Source: Streptomyces sp. C10-9-1 (lineage in GTDB: Bacteria; Actinomycetota; Actinomycetes; Streptomycetales; Streptomycetaceae). From it: 64,000 nt of DNA. Numbering within the stretch: the first letter of the stretch is position 1; each line of letters starts with the position of its first letter. The notes under the pieces were generated by a model. It did not search any database. It was given only the letters and a program-made list of their open reading frames with translations, and had not been told where the DNA came from. This document shows, one piece after another, positions 34,572-43,410 of the stretch. A program made the position numbers and the translations under genes. The stretch lies in the NCBI RefSeq assembly GCF_024497955.1, contig NZ_JANHKP010000016.1:62001-126000 (forward strand), given 5' to 3'.

Positions 34572-35051
34572 ATGCTGCGCCGTCTCGCCCTCACCGCCGC
34601 CGTCTCGGCCGCCGCGCTCGGTGCGGCCGCACCCGCCCCCGCGGCGGTGGCCGACCCCCTGCCCCTGCCCCTGCCGGTCCTCGGCCTCACCGGCGACGCG
34701 CCCGGCTCGGCACGGACGGCGCCCGACGAGCTGACCGTGGTGGTCTCCAGGACGGGCTACGCCCGGACGGACGGCCGGTACCGCCTGGAGTGCGACCCGG
34801 TGGGAGGCACCCATCCGGCGGCCCGCTCGGCCTGCGCGCGCCTGGACGAGATCGCCCGGAGCGGACGGGACCCCTTCGCCCCGGTCCCGCGCGGGCGGAT
34901 GTGCACGCAGCAGTACGGCGGCTCGGCGACCGCGCGGATCACCGGCACCTGGCAGGGCCGGCCCGTCGACGCCTCCTTCGACCGATCGAACGGCTGCGAG
35001 ATCTCCCGCTGGCGGTCACTGGAGCCCGTCCTTCCGAACACCGGGCCGTAG
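34572..35051 (+). CDS. Subtilisin inhibitor (SSI) family protein
   Basis: The 159-residue secreted protease inhibitor has a signal peptide (residues 1-27) and an SSI domain with THPAARSACARL, TGTWQGRPVDASFDRSNGCE, and the Cys pairs CDP...SAC and MC...GC. By alignment to classic SSI (MCPMVYDP), the reactive bond lies in MCTQQYGG, so P1 is Gln rather than Met, Lys or Arg, which hints at an unusual target protease. AGGAG precedes the ATG. The neighbourhood does not reveal the target; extracellular peptidases in this window (M28, two metalloproteases) are not serine enzymes. Confidence 0.9.
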   Translation: MLRRLALTAAVSAAALGAAAPAPAAVADPLPLPLPVLGLTGDAPGSARTAPDELTVVVSRTGYARTDGRYRLECDPVGGTHPAARSACARLDEIARSGRDPFAPVPRGRMCTQQYGGSATARITGTWQGRPVDASFDRSNGCEISRWRSLEPVLPNTGP

Positions 35052-35246
35052 CCCGTCCTTCCGGACACCGGGCCGCAGCACGCCGATGTACACCGCCCGT
35101 ACACAAGCCGACGGAGGGCTCCCCCTCATCCACCGGCCAGGCCCCGGCGGCAGCGCTTAGACTCCCTCAGTGACAGGCCGGGGCCCGAGGGGCAAGATGG
35201 GACCGGCCGTCCGCACTAGGCAGTAGGTCAGGGAGGAACCGTCGTC

Positions 35247-38200
35247 GTGAGCAGCAGGCCATCCCGAGGCGCTGCTCGCCTCGCAGCCATACTCGACGCC
35301 CTCCCCGACGGGCTCGTCCTGGTCAACGCCAACGGCACCGTCGTCAACGCCAATGCCATCGCGCTCGACCTCTTCGAGGCGCCCGGCACGGCCCTGGTCG
35401 GCCGCGGGCTGCTCGACCTCGTGCCCGGCTTCGACTCCCAGCTGATCCCCGGCTCGATGCGCCGTCCGGACGTCGCGGACTCCCGCGGGCGCACCAAGCC
35501 CACCCGGATGATCGCCCGGCGGACCGACGGCAGCGAGTTCCCCGTCGAGGTGACGAGCGCCGGACTGGACGGCCGCGAGGCCTACGACTCGGCCGGCGGC
35601 TACACGGGGGACGAGCTGCTGATGCTCGTCGTCCGGGACCTGACCGGAACCCTCGACACCGAGGCGGAGCTGGCACGCTCGCAGCGGCAGACCGAGATGA
35701 TCCTCCGGGCCGCCGCGGAGGGCGTCGTCGGGACCGACACCGACGGCCGGGTGGTCCTGGTGAACCCGGCCGCCGCGCAGATCCTGGGCTTCCGCGCCAG
35801 TGACCTGGGCGGGCACCAGCTCCACCCGCTCATCCTCCACTCCCGCGCGGACGGCGAGCCGTTCCCGTACAACGAGTCGCCGCTCGCCGACACCCTCAAG
35901 TCGGGGCGCAAGCACCGGGTGCGGGGGCAGGTCCTGTGGGCGAAGAACGGGGACCCGGTCTCCGTGGACCTCACCACGGCCCCGGTGCGGGACGGCGACC
36001 AGCTGGTCGGCGCGGTGATGACCTTCACCGACCGCAGGCCGTACGAGCAGCTCGCCGAACGGCACGCGGCGGAACTCGCCGAGACCACCGAGCGCCTGGG
36101 CGCCGAGCTCAAGGAGACCACCGAGCGCCTTACGGCCGAGCTCGAGGAGGCCACCGGGCGGCTGACGGCGGAACTCGACGCGGCCACCGAGAAGCACGAG
36201 GCCGAGCTGGCCGACAAGGCCGAGCGCTACAGCGCCGAGCTGGAGGCGGGCGCCGAGCGGTACGAGGAACTCGCCGGCCGCCACGCACAGCTCACCGCGG
36301 TCCTCGGGGAGTCCCTGCGCGGCCCCTTGGAGGAGCTGCGCGCCGAGCTCGCCACCCTGGCCGCCGACCCCGCCGGGCAGCTGTGGCCCGAGGCCAACCA
36401 GATCCTGCACCACCTCGCCGCCGGCTACTCCCGGATGACGACGCTGGTCGACAACGTGCTCGGCTACCAGCGACTGGACACCGGCGCGGAGCGCCTGGTG
36501 AAGGCGAAGGCCATGCTGGACGGCGTGGTCGCCGCGGGCGTCGAGGGCGCGGTGGAGCTGATCGGCCCCGGGCGGGCGCAGTTCGCGGTGCACGCTCCGC
36601 CGATCGAGGCGGAGGTGGACGGGCCCCGGCTGGCCACGGCCCTGGCGCATCTGGTGGCCGATGTGGCCGGTGTCGACTCGACCGGTCGCACCCGGCCCGC
36701 GCCGGGCGGCGGGTACGTGGACTCGACGATCGTGGTCGCCGCGGCGCAGCGGGGCGACGTGGTGCGCATCGAGGTCCGGGGGCCCTTCTCCGGTGGTGAC
36801 CCGGTGCACGGGCCGATCGTGCGCGGGATCGTCGGCGCGCACGGGGGCGTGCTGCAGACGCACGAGGTGCCGGGCGCGGGCGGCAGCGCCTTCGTGCTGG
36901 AGCTGCCGCTCGGGGAGGGCGCGGGCACGGTGGCCCCGCCGCCGGCGCTGGAGCTGCCGGCGGCCCTGCCGGCCCAGCAGTCCGCCGAGCCGGTCGCGCC
37001 CGCCTCGCCGCGCAGTTCGGGCGGCGGGCGGCGACGGGCACGACGGGCTTCCACCGACGCCTTCCTCGACAGCCCGGTGGCGGCCGAGGACCCGGTGGCC
37101 GCGCGCCCGACCGGGCGGCGCCGGGCCCCGGGCCAGGAGCTGATCCCCTCCCAGGACGCGGCGCAGGAGGCGGCGGAGGGCGTCGCCCGCGGCGCGTCGG
37201 ACGGCGGAACCGGTAGGCGGCGCGGACGCCCCAGTCCGGCCGAGGCCGCGGTTCCCGTACCGGGCGCCGCGCCGGCCGCCGAGGGCTCGGTCGTGACGGC
37301 GGCCGAGAGCGCCGGCGGACGGGCCGCGTTCGGTGAGACCGTGCCGCCGCAGGGTGTCCCGGTGGACGCGAACGGCCTGGCGGGGCCGCCGACGGGACGC
37401 CGGGCGCGCAGGGCCGTCGAGCCCGCGCGCACCGCGCTGCCGGAGCTGTCGGCGGCCCCCGCCGAGCCGGGAACCCCTCCCGGGCGGACCCAGGCGCCGG
37501 GTGCCGCCGACCGGCTGGTTCCCGCGGAGCAGGGGCGGCCCGGGCACCCGCAGCCCGGGGCGGCTGCACAGCCCGAGCTTCAGCCCGCGCAGTCCACGGG
37601 CCGCAGGGCGCGGCGCGCGCTGGCCGCGGCCCCGGTGGAGGCGGAGCCTGCCGTCCGCGCCCCCTTCGCGCTGCCGCCCGCCGACGCCGACCGCCCGGTG
37701 GCCCCGGGGCCGGACGCTGCGGAGCAGGCGGCCGCGGGCGGGCCGGAGTCCGCCCCTCCGCCGCGGTCCGACTCCGCGCCGCAGCCGACCCCGCCCGGGC
37801 CGTCCACCGCTCCCGCGCAGTCCGTCGCCACGGGGCGCCGTCGTGCGGTGGCGCCCCGGCAGCCGGGTGACGTGCCGGACACCGCCGCGGGCACCGCGGA
37901 CGTCCCGGCGCCGTACGCGGCGGATCCCGCCGGCCCGGGGGCCGCGGACGCGACCGGTATGGAGGGTGGTGCCGACGGCGGGCATCGCGCCCTGGGTCCG
38001 GGGCCGGGTGCGGCCGCGTCCGGGGCGGGGCGGCAGGACAGCGGCTCGGTCTCGCTGCCGCTGCCGCGGGAGATGCCGTCGCCGCGGGCCGCCCAGCCGC
38101 TGCCCGCCGAGGCGCCGGCGCCCGCGGACTCCACGCAGGGGCGCGCGTTCAGCGTGCGCACCCTCGGCCAGGGCGTCCCCCTCGCGCAGCAGCTGACCCA

Positions 38201-39290
38201 GCAGCAGAGCCCGACGCCTCCGCCCACGGGCTCGGGACGCCGACGCAAGCTCGGCAACCGCCAGGACGCCGCCCTCCCCGGTCCGGGGGGCGCGGCGCCC
38301 CCGCAGATGCAGCCCCAGCCGCAGGCCGCCCCCGCGCCTGCACCGCCGGGCGCGGGGGTGCCCGCGCCGGGAGAGGCTCCCGCCGGGCCCGCCGGTCAGG
38401 GCCCCGCGACCGGGCAGCCCAGGCTCCCGGCCGACCGGTCGGAGGGACGCGCCTACGCCATAGGCGCCCCGGACGAGGGTGCCGAGGGGCCCGAGCCCCT
38501 GGACGGCCCGGGCGGTGCCGTGGAGGTCGCCAACCGGCCTCAGCCGCAGCCGGTCGACGACGAGCTGCCTCCCGAGCCCCTCGACAACCCGCGCCGCCTG
38601 CTGGTCTGGCCCGCTCCGGACGCCACCACCCAGCAGGCCCTCAGCGACCGGGGCTACCGGCCTGTCGTGGTGCACTCCCGGGAGGAGGTCGACGCCCAGA
38701 TCGCTGCCTTCCCGGCGGCGCTGTTCGTCGATCCGCTGACCGGGCCGATCACGCGCACCGCGCTCCAGTCCCTGCGGACGGCAGCCGTGGCGGCCGAGGT
38801 GCCGGTGCTGGTGACCGCAGGGCTCGGGCAGGCGACCCGGGAGGCCGCGTACGGGGCGGACCCGGCGGTGCTGCTCAAGGCCCTGGCACCGCGGGACAGC
38901 GAGCAGCACCCGCCGCGGGTGCTGCTGATCGAGGAGCACGAGGAGATCGCGCTCGCGCTGACCGAGACCCTGGAGCGGCGCGGGATGCAGGTGGCCCGTG
39001 CGGACGCCGACGCCGACGCGGTGACGCTGGCCGGGCAGATGCGACCGAACCTCGTGGTCATGGACCTGATGCAGGTGCGGCGCAGGCGTGCCGGGATCGT
39101 CGACTGGCTCCGGGCGAACGGGCAGTTGAACCGCACGCCGCTGGTCGTCTACACCTCGGCCGGGCTGGACCCCGCCGAGCTGCCGAGGCTCGCCTCGGGG
39201 GAGACCGTCCTCTTCCTCGCGGAGCGGTCCACCAGCGCGGAGGTGCAGGCCCGCCTCGTGGACCTGCTGGCGAAGATCGGCACCAACTGA
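35247..39290 (+). CDS. PAS-pseudokinase-linker-pseudoreceiver protein
   Basis: The 1,347-residue soluble protein has two PAS domains (about 8-130 and 147-262), a coiled coil of five 11-residue repeats (279-333, consensus ETTERLTAELE), and a histidine-kinase-like core at about 345-555. There the H-box reads GESLRGPL, where kinases have SHELRTPL, so the phosphoacceptor His is absent. The ATPase part lacks the N-box Asn (LATALAHLVADVAG) and a DxGxG loop. About 580 residues of Pro/Ala-rich linker with recurring GRRARRA-type basic clusters follow. The C-terminus (from about 1135) holds receiver-like sequence VLLIEEHEE, VVMDLMQ and VVYTSA, without the conserved Lys. GGAGG precedes GTG 35247. It probably acts as a sensor scaffold, not a kinase. 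Confidence 0.85.
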   Translation: MSSRPSRGAARLAAILDALPDGLVLVNANGTVVNANAIALDLFEAPGTALVGRGLLDLVPGFDSQLIPGSMRRPDVADSRGRTKPTRMIARRTDGSEFPVEVTSAGLDGREAYDSAGGYTGDELLMLVVRDLTGTLDTEAELARSQRQTEMILRAAAEGVVGTDTDGRVVLVNPAAAQILGFRASDLGGHQLHPLILHSRADGEPFPYNESPLADTLKSGRKHRVRGQVLWAKNGDPVSVDLTTAPVRDGDQLVGAVMTFTDRRPYEQLAERHAAELAETTERLGAELKETTERLTAELEEATGRLTAELDAATEKHEAELADKAERYSAELEAGAERYEELAGRHAQLTAVLGESLRGPLEELRAELATLAADPAGQLWPEANQILHHLAAGYSRMTTLVDNVLGYQRLDTGAERLVKAKAMLDGVVAAGVEGAVELIGPGRAQFAVHAPPIEAEVDGPRLATALAHLVADVAGVDSTGRTRPAPGGGYVDSTIVVAAAQRGDVVRIEVRGPFSGGDPVHGPIVRGIVGAHGGVLQTHEVPGAGGSAFVLELPLGEGAGTVAPPPALELPAALPAQQSAEPVAPASPRSSGGGRRRARRASTDAFLDSPVAAEDPVAARPTGRRRAPGQELIPSQDAAQEAAEGVARGASDGGTGRRRGRPSPAEAAVPVPGAAPAAEGSVVTAAESAGGRAAFGETVPPQGVPVDANGLAGPPTGRRARRAVEPARTALPELSAAPAEPGTPPGRTQAPGAADRLVPAEQGRPGHPQPGAAAQPELQPAQSTGRRARRALAAAPVEAEPAVRAPFALPPADADRPVAPGPDAAEQAAAGGPESAPPPRSDSAPQPTPPGPSTAPAQSVATGRRRAVAPRQPGDVPDTAAGTADVPAPYAADPAGPGAADATGMEGGADGGHRALGPGPGAAASGAGRQDSGSVSLPLPREMPSPRAAQPLPAEAPAPADSTQGRAFSVRTLGQGVPLAQQLTQQQSPTPPPTGSGRRRKLGNRQDAALPGPGGAAPPQMQPQPQAAPAPAPPGAGVPAPGEAPAGPAGQGPATGQPRLPADRSEGRAYAIGAPDEGAEGPEPLDGPGGAVEVANRPQPQPVDDELPPEPLDNPRRLLVWPAPDATTQQALSDRGYRPVVVHSREEVDAQIAAFPAALFVDPLTGPITRTALQSLRTAAVAAEVPVLVTAGLGQATREAAYGADPAVLLKALAPRDSEQHPPRVLLIEEHEEIALALTETLERRGMQVARADADADAVTLAGQMRPNLVVMDLMQVRRRRAGIVDWLRANGQLNRTPLVVYTSAGLDPAELPRLASGETVLFLAERSTSAEVQARLVDLLAKIGTN

Positions 39291-39324
39291 GCCCGGCACG
39301 GCCGGGACGGGTCACGGCACGCCG

Positions 39325-39355
39325 GAGGGGCCGGCGGTCCGTCCGCCGGCCCCTC
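39325..39355. terminator. Bidirectional terminator
   Basis: A perfect 13-bp stem GAGGGGCCGGCGG with a 5-nt loop lies between the convergent pseudokinase and acyl-CoA ligase genes. Confidence 0.8.
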
Positions 39356-39383
39356 GGGGCACCGTCCGCCGCGCGGGGCGGGG

Positions 39384-41030
39384 CTACAGCTCCGTCACGT
39401 CCAGTTCGCCGTCCGCGTACTGCCGCCGGATGACCTTCTTGTCGAACTTGCCGACGCTCGTCTTCGGCACGGCCGGGACCAGCGCCCAGCGCTCGGGCAG
39501 CTGCCACTTGGCTATCCGCTCGGCGAGGAACGCGCGGAGCACGGCGTAGTCCGCCGCGGCGCCCTCCCGGAGCACGACCGTCGCGAGGGGGCGCTCGCCC
39601 CACTTGTCGTCCGGGACGGCGACGACCGCGGCCTCGGCGACCTCGGGGTGCGCCATCAGGGCGTTCTCCAGCTCCACGCTGGAGATCCACTCGCCACCGG
39701 ACTTGATGACGTCCTTGGCCCGGTCGGTCAGGGTCAGGTAGCCGTCCGGGCTGATCACACCGACGTCACCGGTCTTCAGCCAGCCGTCCTCGCTGAACTT
39801 GTCCGCGGGCCGGAGTTCCTCGCCGCCCGCTCCGCCGTAGTACGCACCGGCGATCCACGCGCCGCGCACCTCCAGCTCCCCGGCGGACTCCCCGTCCCAG
39901 GGGAGCCGCTCGCCACCGGGGCCGACGAGGCGCGCCTCCACCCCTGCGGGGAAACGGCCCTGGGTGACGCGGTACGGCCACTCCTCCTCGGCCGAGAGCC
40001 CGGCCGGGGGGTGGGCCATGGTGCCGAGCGGCGAGGTCTCGGTCATGCCCCAGGCGTGGCAGAGCCGCACTCCGAGCTTGTCGTACGCCTCCATGAGCGA
40101 GGGCGGGCAGGCGGCACCGCCGATGGTGACCTGCTTCATGGAGGACAGGTCGCGCGGGTTGGCGGTGACCTCGGCGAGGAGGCCCTGCCAGATGGTCGGG
40201 ACGGCGGCGGCGTGGGAGGGCCGTTCGCGTTCGATCATCTCGGCGAGGGGCGCGGGCTGGAGGAAGCGGTCCGGCATCAGCATGTTGATGCCGGTCATGA
40301 AGGTGGCGTGGGGCAGACCCCAGGCGTTCACGTGGAACTGCGGCACCACGACGAGCGAGGTGTCCCGGTCGGTCAGGCCCATGGACTCGGCCATGTTGAC
40401 CTGCATCGAGTGCAGGTAGATCGAGCGGTGCGAGTAGACGACGCCCTTGGGGTCGCCGGTGGTGCCGGAGGTGTAGCACATGGCGGCCGCGGAACGCTCG
40501 TCCAGCTCGGGCCAGTCGTAGGTGGTCGGGCGTCCCGCGATCAGGTCCTCGTACTCGTGGACCCGGGCGTCGGTGCCGGTCAGCAGCGAGCGGTCGCCCG
40601 GCCCGGCGACCACGACGTGCTCGACGGTGGGCAGGTGCGGCAGCAGAGGGGCGAGCAGGGGCAGCAGGGAGCCGTTGACGATGACCGCGCGGTCGGCGGC
40701 GTGGTTGACGATCCAGACGAGCTGCTCGGCGGGCAGCCGCAGGTTCAGCGTGTGCAGGACGGCGCCCATGGACGGGATGGCGAAGTACGCCTCGACGTGC
40801 TCGGCGTTGTTCCACATCAGCGTGGCGACGCGCTGGTCGCCGTCGATGCCGAGCTCGTCGCGTAGGGCGTTGGCCAGCTGGGTGGCGCGGCGGCCGACCT
40901 CGGCGAAGGTGCGTCGCTGCGGTTCCGCCTCACCGGTCCAGGTGGTGATCTGAGACGTCCCGTGGATCGACATCCCATGCTGAAGGATGCGGGTCACGGT
41001 CAGCGGTACGTCCTGCATGGTGCTCAGCAC
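39384..41030 (-). CDS. Long-chain fatty acid-CoA ligase
   Basis: The 548-residue adenylate-forming enzyme activates a carboxylic acid to its CoA thioester. Core motifs are present: P-loop CYTSGTTGDPKGVVYSH, HAWGMTETSPLG, GWLKTGDVGVI and DRAKDVIKSGGEWIS, with the catalytic Lys in SVGKFDKK near the C-terminus. It begins with the familiar MQDVPLTVTRILQHGMSIHG; the chosen GTG at 41030 is preceded by GGAGG and lies four codons before that Met. It is probably used in fatty-acid degradation or lipid modification. It is transcribed alone. Confidence 0.93.
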   Translation of the reverse strand: MLSTMQDVPLTVTRILQHGMSIHGTSQITTWTGEAEPQRRTFAEVGRRATQLANALRDELGIDGDQRVATLMWNNAEHVEAYFAIPSMGAVLHTLNLRLPAEQLVWIVNHAADRAVIVNGSLLPLLAPLLPHLPTVEHVVVAGPGDRSLLTGTDARVHEYEDLIAGRPTTYDWPELDERSAAAMCYTSGTTGDPKGVVYSHRSIYLHSMQVNMAESMGLTDRDTSLVVVPQFHVNAWGLPHATFMTGINMLMPDRFLQPAPLAEMIERERPSHAAAVPTIWQGLLAEVTANPRDLSSMKQVTIGGAACPPSLMEAYDKLGVRLCHAWGMTETSPLGTMAHPPAGLSAEEEWPYRVTQGRFPAGVEARLVGPGGERLPWDGESAGELEVRGAWIAGAYYGGAGGEELRPADKFSEDGWLKTGDVGVISPDGYLTLTDRAKDVIKSGGEWISSVELENALMAHPEVAEAAVVAVPDDKWGERPLATVVLREGAAADYAVLRAFLAERIAKWQLPERWALVPAVPKTSVGKFDKKVIRRQYADGELDVTEL

Positions 41031-41230
41031 GGCGTCCTCCCGGTGGGCGCTGGCGCTACGTTGCGGCAAGTGGGAAGATTCTGCGCACATACTGAGCGGT
41101 ATGTCACTACCCGGGAGTAATCAATCACTCGAAGCCCGGGGTGCGGCACACCGCCGGGGAACGCGGCACCGCACGGGGCGACCCGGCACCTCCGCCGCGC
41201 CCGGCGGACCGGGCGGCGCGCCGGGCGCCC

Positions 41231-41785
41231 TCAGGGCACCGGCCTGATCTCAGGGTCCTCCCGGAGCTTGCCGAGCGCCCGGGACACCGCGCTCTTGACC
41301 GTGCCCACGGACACGCCGAGCACCTCGGCGGTCTGCACCTCGCTCAGGTCCTCGTAGTAGCGCAGGACGACCATCGCCCGCTGCCGGTCGGGCAGCCGCG
41401 TCACGGCACGCCACATCGCGTCCCGCAGCGCCTGCTGCTCGGCCGGGTCCGCCGCGGGGGCCGTCTCGGGCTCGGGCGGCTCGTCGCAGGCGAACTCGTC
41501 CACCTTGCGCTTGCGCCACTGGGAGGTCCGCGTGTTCACCAGGGCGCGGCGGACGTAGCCGTCCAGCGCCCGGTGGTCCTCTATCCGCTCCCACGCCATG
41601 TACGTCTTGGTGAGCGCGGTCTGGAGCAGGTCCTCGGCATCGCTCGGGTTCGCGGTGAGCGACCGGGCGGTGCGCAGCAGCACGGGCCCCCGCGCCCGCA
41701 TGTAGGACGAGAAGCAGGGGTAGCGCGTGTACGACGGCACCGGCGTGGCGGCCTGGGAGGCGCTCGTACAGACTGGCGTGGTCAT
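41231..41785 (-). CDS. SigE-family ECF-type sigma factor
   Basis: The 184-residue group 4 sigma factor of the SigE/SIG41-like family has region 2 with RGPVLLRTARSLTANPSDAEDLLQTALTKTYMAWERI and region 4 with LPDRQRAMVVLRYYEDLSEVQTAEVLGVSVGTVKSAVSRAL. The N-terminal about 30 residues are an unrelated polar extension. No anti-sigma factor is encoded next to it, which is common for this subgroup. Its own promoter should lie in the 800-bp gap to the right. Confidence 0.9.
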   Translation of the reverse strand: MTTPVCTSASQAATPVPSYTRYPCFSSYMRARGPVLLRTARSLTANPSDAEDLLQTALTKTYMAWERIEDHRALDGYVRRALVNTRTSQWRKRKVDEFACDEPPEPETAPAADPAEQQALRDAMWRAVTRLPDRQRAMVVLRYYEDLSEVQTAEVLGVSVGTVKSAVSRALGKLREDPEIRPVP

Positions 41786-42587
41786 GAGTCCACGCTAGGA
41801 GCGCCCCCGGCCCCACGGATCGGCCCCAGGGACCGAAGGCCCGTCCCCCTCAGGTTGTAGGTCCGGACCGCCCCGCACCTCCTGAAGGTGGAGGGCGCCC
41901 CCGAGGCCTCCACCTCCCGGCCGCGACCCGCAGCAGCCGGGTCGCCGCCGTCGCCGCGTGCGGCGCCCTCCCCTGTGGGGCACCGCACCGCGGACCGCCG
42001 CCCCGCCCCTTCGGCACCCCCTCCGGGGCGGCGCGGCTCCGCCCGGTCGCCGAGCGGGCCCCGTCGGCTGCTGCACCCCCTTTCCCCGGGCCCCTCGGCT
42101 TCCCGCGTCCGGCTTCCCGCGTCCCCCTCGGGCCGGTTCCCCCGGCTCAGTCCGGTGCGCGCGGACGACCCCGGAACGAGCCGGAGCCGTCCCTGTCCAC
42201 GCCTCTCATGTCCTCTCCTTCGTGCAGGCCCACGGGCGCTGTGCCCCTTGCCTCCGGGCGATCGGCCTTCGCTCCGGAGCGTGTCCACGACGTCGCAGGG
42301 ACAGAACTGCCCAGCCGTCCCCGGTGAATGCGTCGGCACCGGGCCATTCGCTCTCAAGCGTGAGGGGCGCCGGGTAAACCCCCTTCCGGTTCCCGGGCGC
42401 GCGCTCCGCCCTTCGGTACGCCTCCCGCCCTGCGGTACGCCACGGCCCGGAGTCCCCGGGCGCGCCTGCGAGCCTCCGGTGCCGGTGCGGGTGCCCACGC
42501 CGGCGTTCTGCGGGCGGACGGGACCGGAGGAGGCCGGGAGCGCGGGCGGTTCCTCACCTCGGGAGGGACGCGCCCGCCCGCGGCCGG
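41786..42587. other. 800-bp stretch without a supported gene
   Basis: Frames on both strands are open for long distances here, but all read as Arg/Pro/Ala/Gly-rich nonsense with no domain or usable start. The stretch is extremely C-rich on the plus strand near 41900-42150. It should contain the promoter of the SigE-family gene at its left end. I see no RNA gene. Confidence 0.5.
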
Positions 42588-43166
42588 TCACCCCGCGATC
42601 CGCGAGGCGGCGAGCTCCCAGGGACGCAGTTCCCCTGCCCCCTCGTCCTGGTCCGCGTCCTCCTGGTCCGCGTCCTCCTGGTCCGCGTCCTCCTGGTACC
42701 AGCCCGTCCCGGCCACCCAGGTCTCAAGCCACCGGGCCAGGCTCACGTCGTCGACGAACCAGGCGGCGGCCCAGTCGTCACCGACGGCGTTCGGCTCGAA
42801 GAGGAGCACCGCGGCCGTCTCGCTCCGGCAGTCCACCGCGGCGTACATCCCGCAGCCCCATTCGAGGACGGGAACCACGCCCTCCGGCCAGAAGGGCGCC
42901 TCCTCCTCGGCGGAGGCGGACCGCTCGGCGTGGTAGGCGCTCACCACCGTGCGCGTCGGACCCACCAGGGGGAGCAGGGTGTACTCGGGGCCGAAGCCGC
43001 CGTTGGCCACCTCCCGGTACAGGGCGGCCAGCAGGGGCGGGAGCGCGAAGCCGAGAGCGGCCTCCGAGGCGGCCACGTCCGCGGCAGAGACCGCGGGCGG
43101 CAGCGGGGTCTCTCCGGCCCGCGCCCGGTCCGCGACACGGGCGAGGAGGTCTTCGTCGGTACTCAC
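42588..43166 (-). CDS. SMI1/KNR4 (SUKH) family protein
   Basis: The 192-residue acidic protein matches the SUKH superfamily: VAASEAALGFALPPLLAALYREVANGGFGPEYTLLPL carries the conserved ALP...LY..NGGFGP core, and the C-terminal part has EWGCGMYAAVDC and FEPNAVGDDWAAAWF. Such proteins are often immunity proteins against polymorphic toxins, but also occur as orphans. Near the C-terminus the unit QEDAD is repeated three times, encoded by a 15-bp tandem repeat. The GTG at 43166 lacks a strong ribosome-binding site. It is divergent from the Ser-x-x repeat gene, 244 bp apart. Confidence 0.8.
   Translation of the reverse strand: MSTDEDLLARVADRARAGETPLPPAVSAADVAASEAALGFALPPLLAALYREVANGGFGPEYTLLPLVGPTRTVVSAYHAERSASAEEEAPFWPEGVVPVLEWGCGMYAAVDCRSETAAVLLFEPNAVGDDWAAAWFVDDVSLARWLETWVAGTGWYQEDADQEDADQEDADQDEGAGELRPWELAASRIAG
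42644..42693. repeat. 15-bp tandem repeat inside the SUKH gene
   Basis: About three copies of TCCTCCTGGTCCGCG encode three QEDAD units. The unit length is a multiple of three, so copy-number changes keep the frame. Confidence 0.85.
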
Positions 43167-43410
43167 CCACCGGATGCTGTCAGCCGCCTCTGACAACCGG
43201 CCCGGCCGCGGCCCGCCCGCGCCGCGGCCGCGTCCGCCGGTGCCAGGGCCGGAGGAGGCATGAGCCCGCCGCACCCGCCGCGACCCCCTCGGAGACTCCC
43301 CGTGGCCGACGCGCAGGCGCCGTGCACGACTGCCGGGTCCGTGACCGGGCCCCGCACCCCCGGGTTCGCGCATCCTCCGGGACCGAGCGAGCGGAGGGCA
43401 GAATCGGATC

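Noticed and set aside
35157..39299. A 1,380-codon minus-strand frame opposite the PAS/pseudokinase gene
   Set aside because: The sense strand encodes PAS domains and a good ribosome-binding site; the antisense product is Gly/Arg/His-rich noise.
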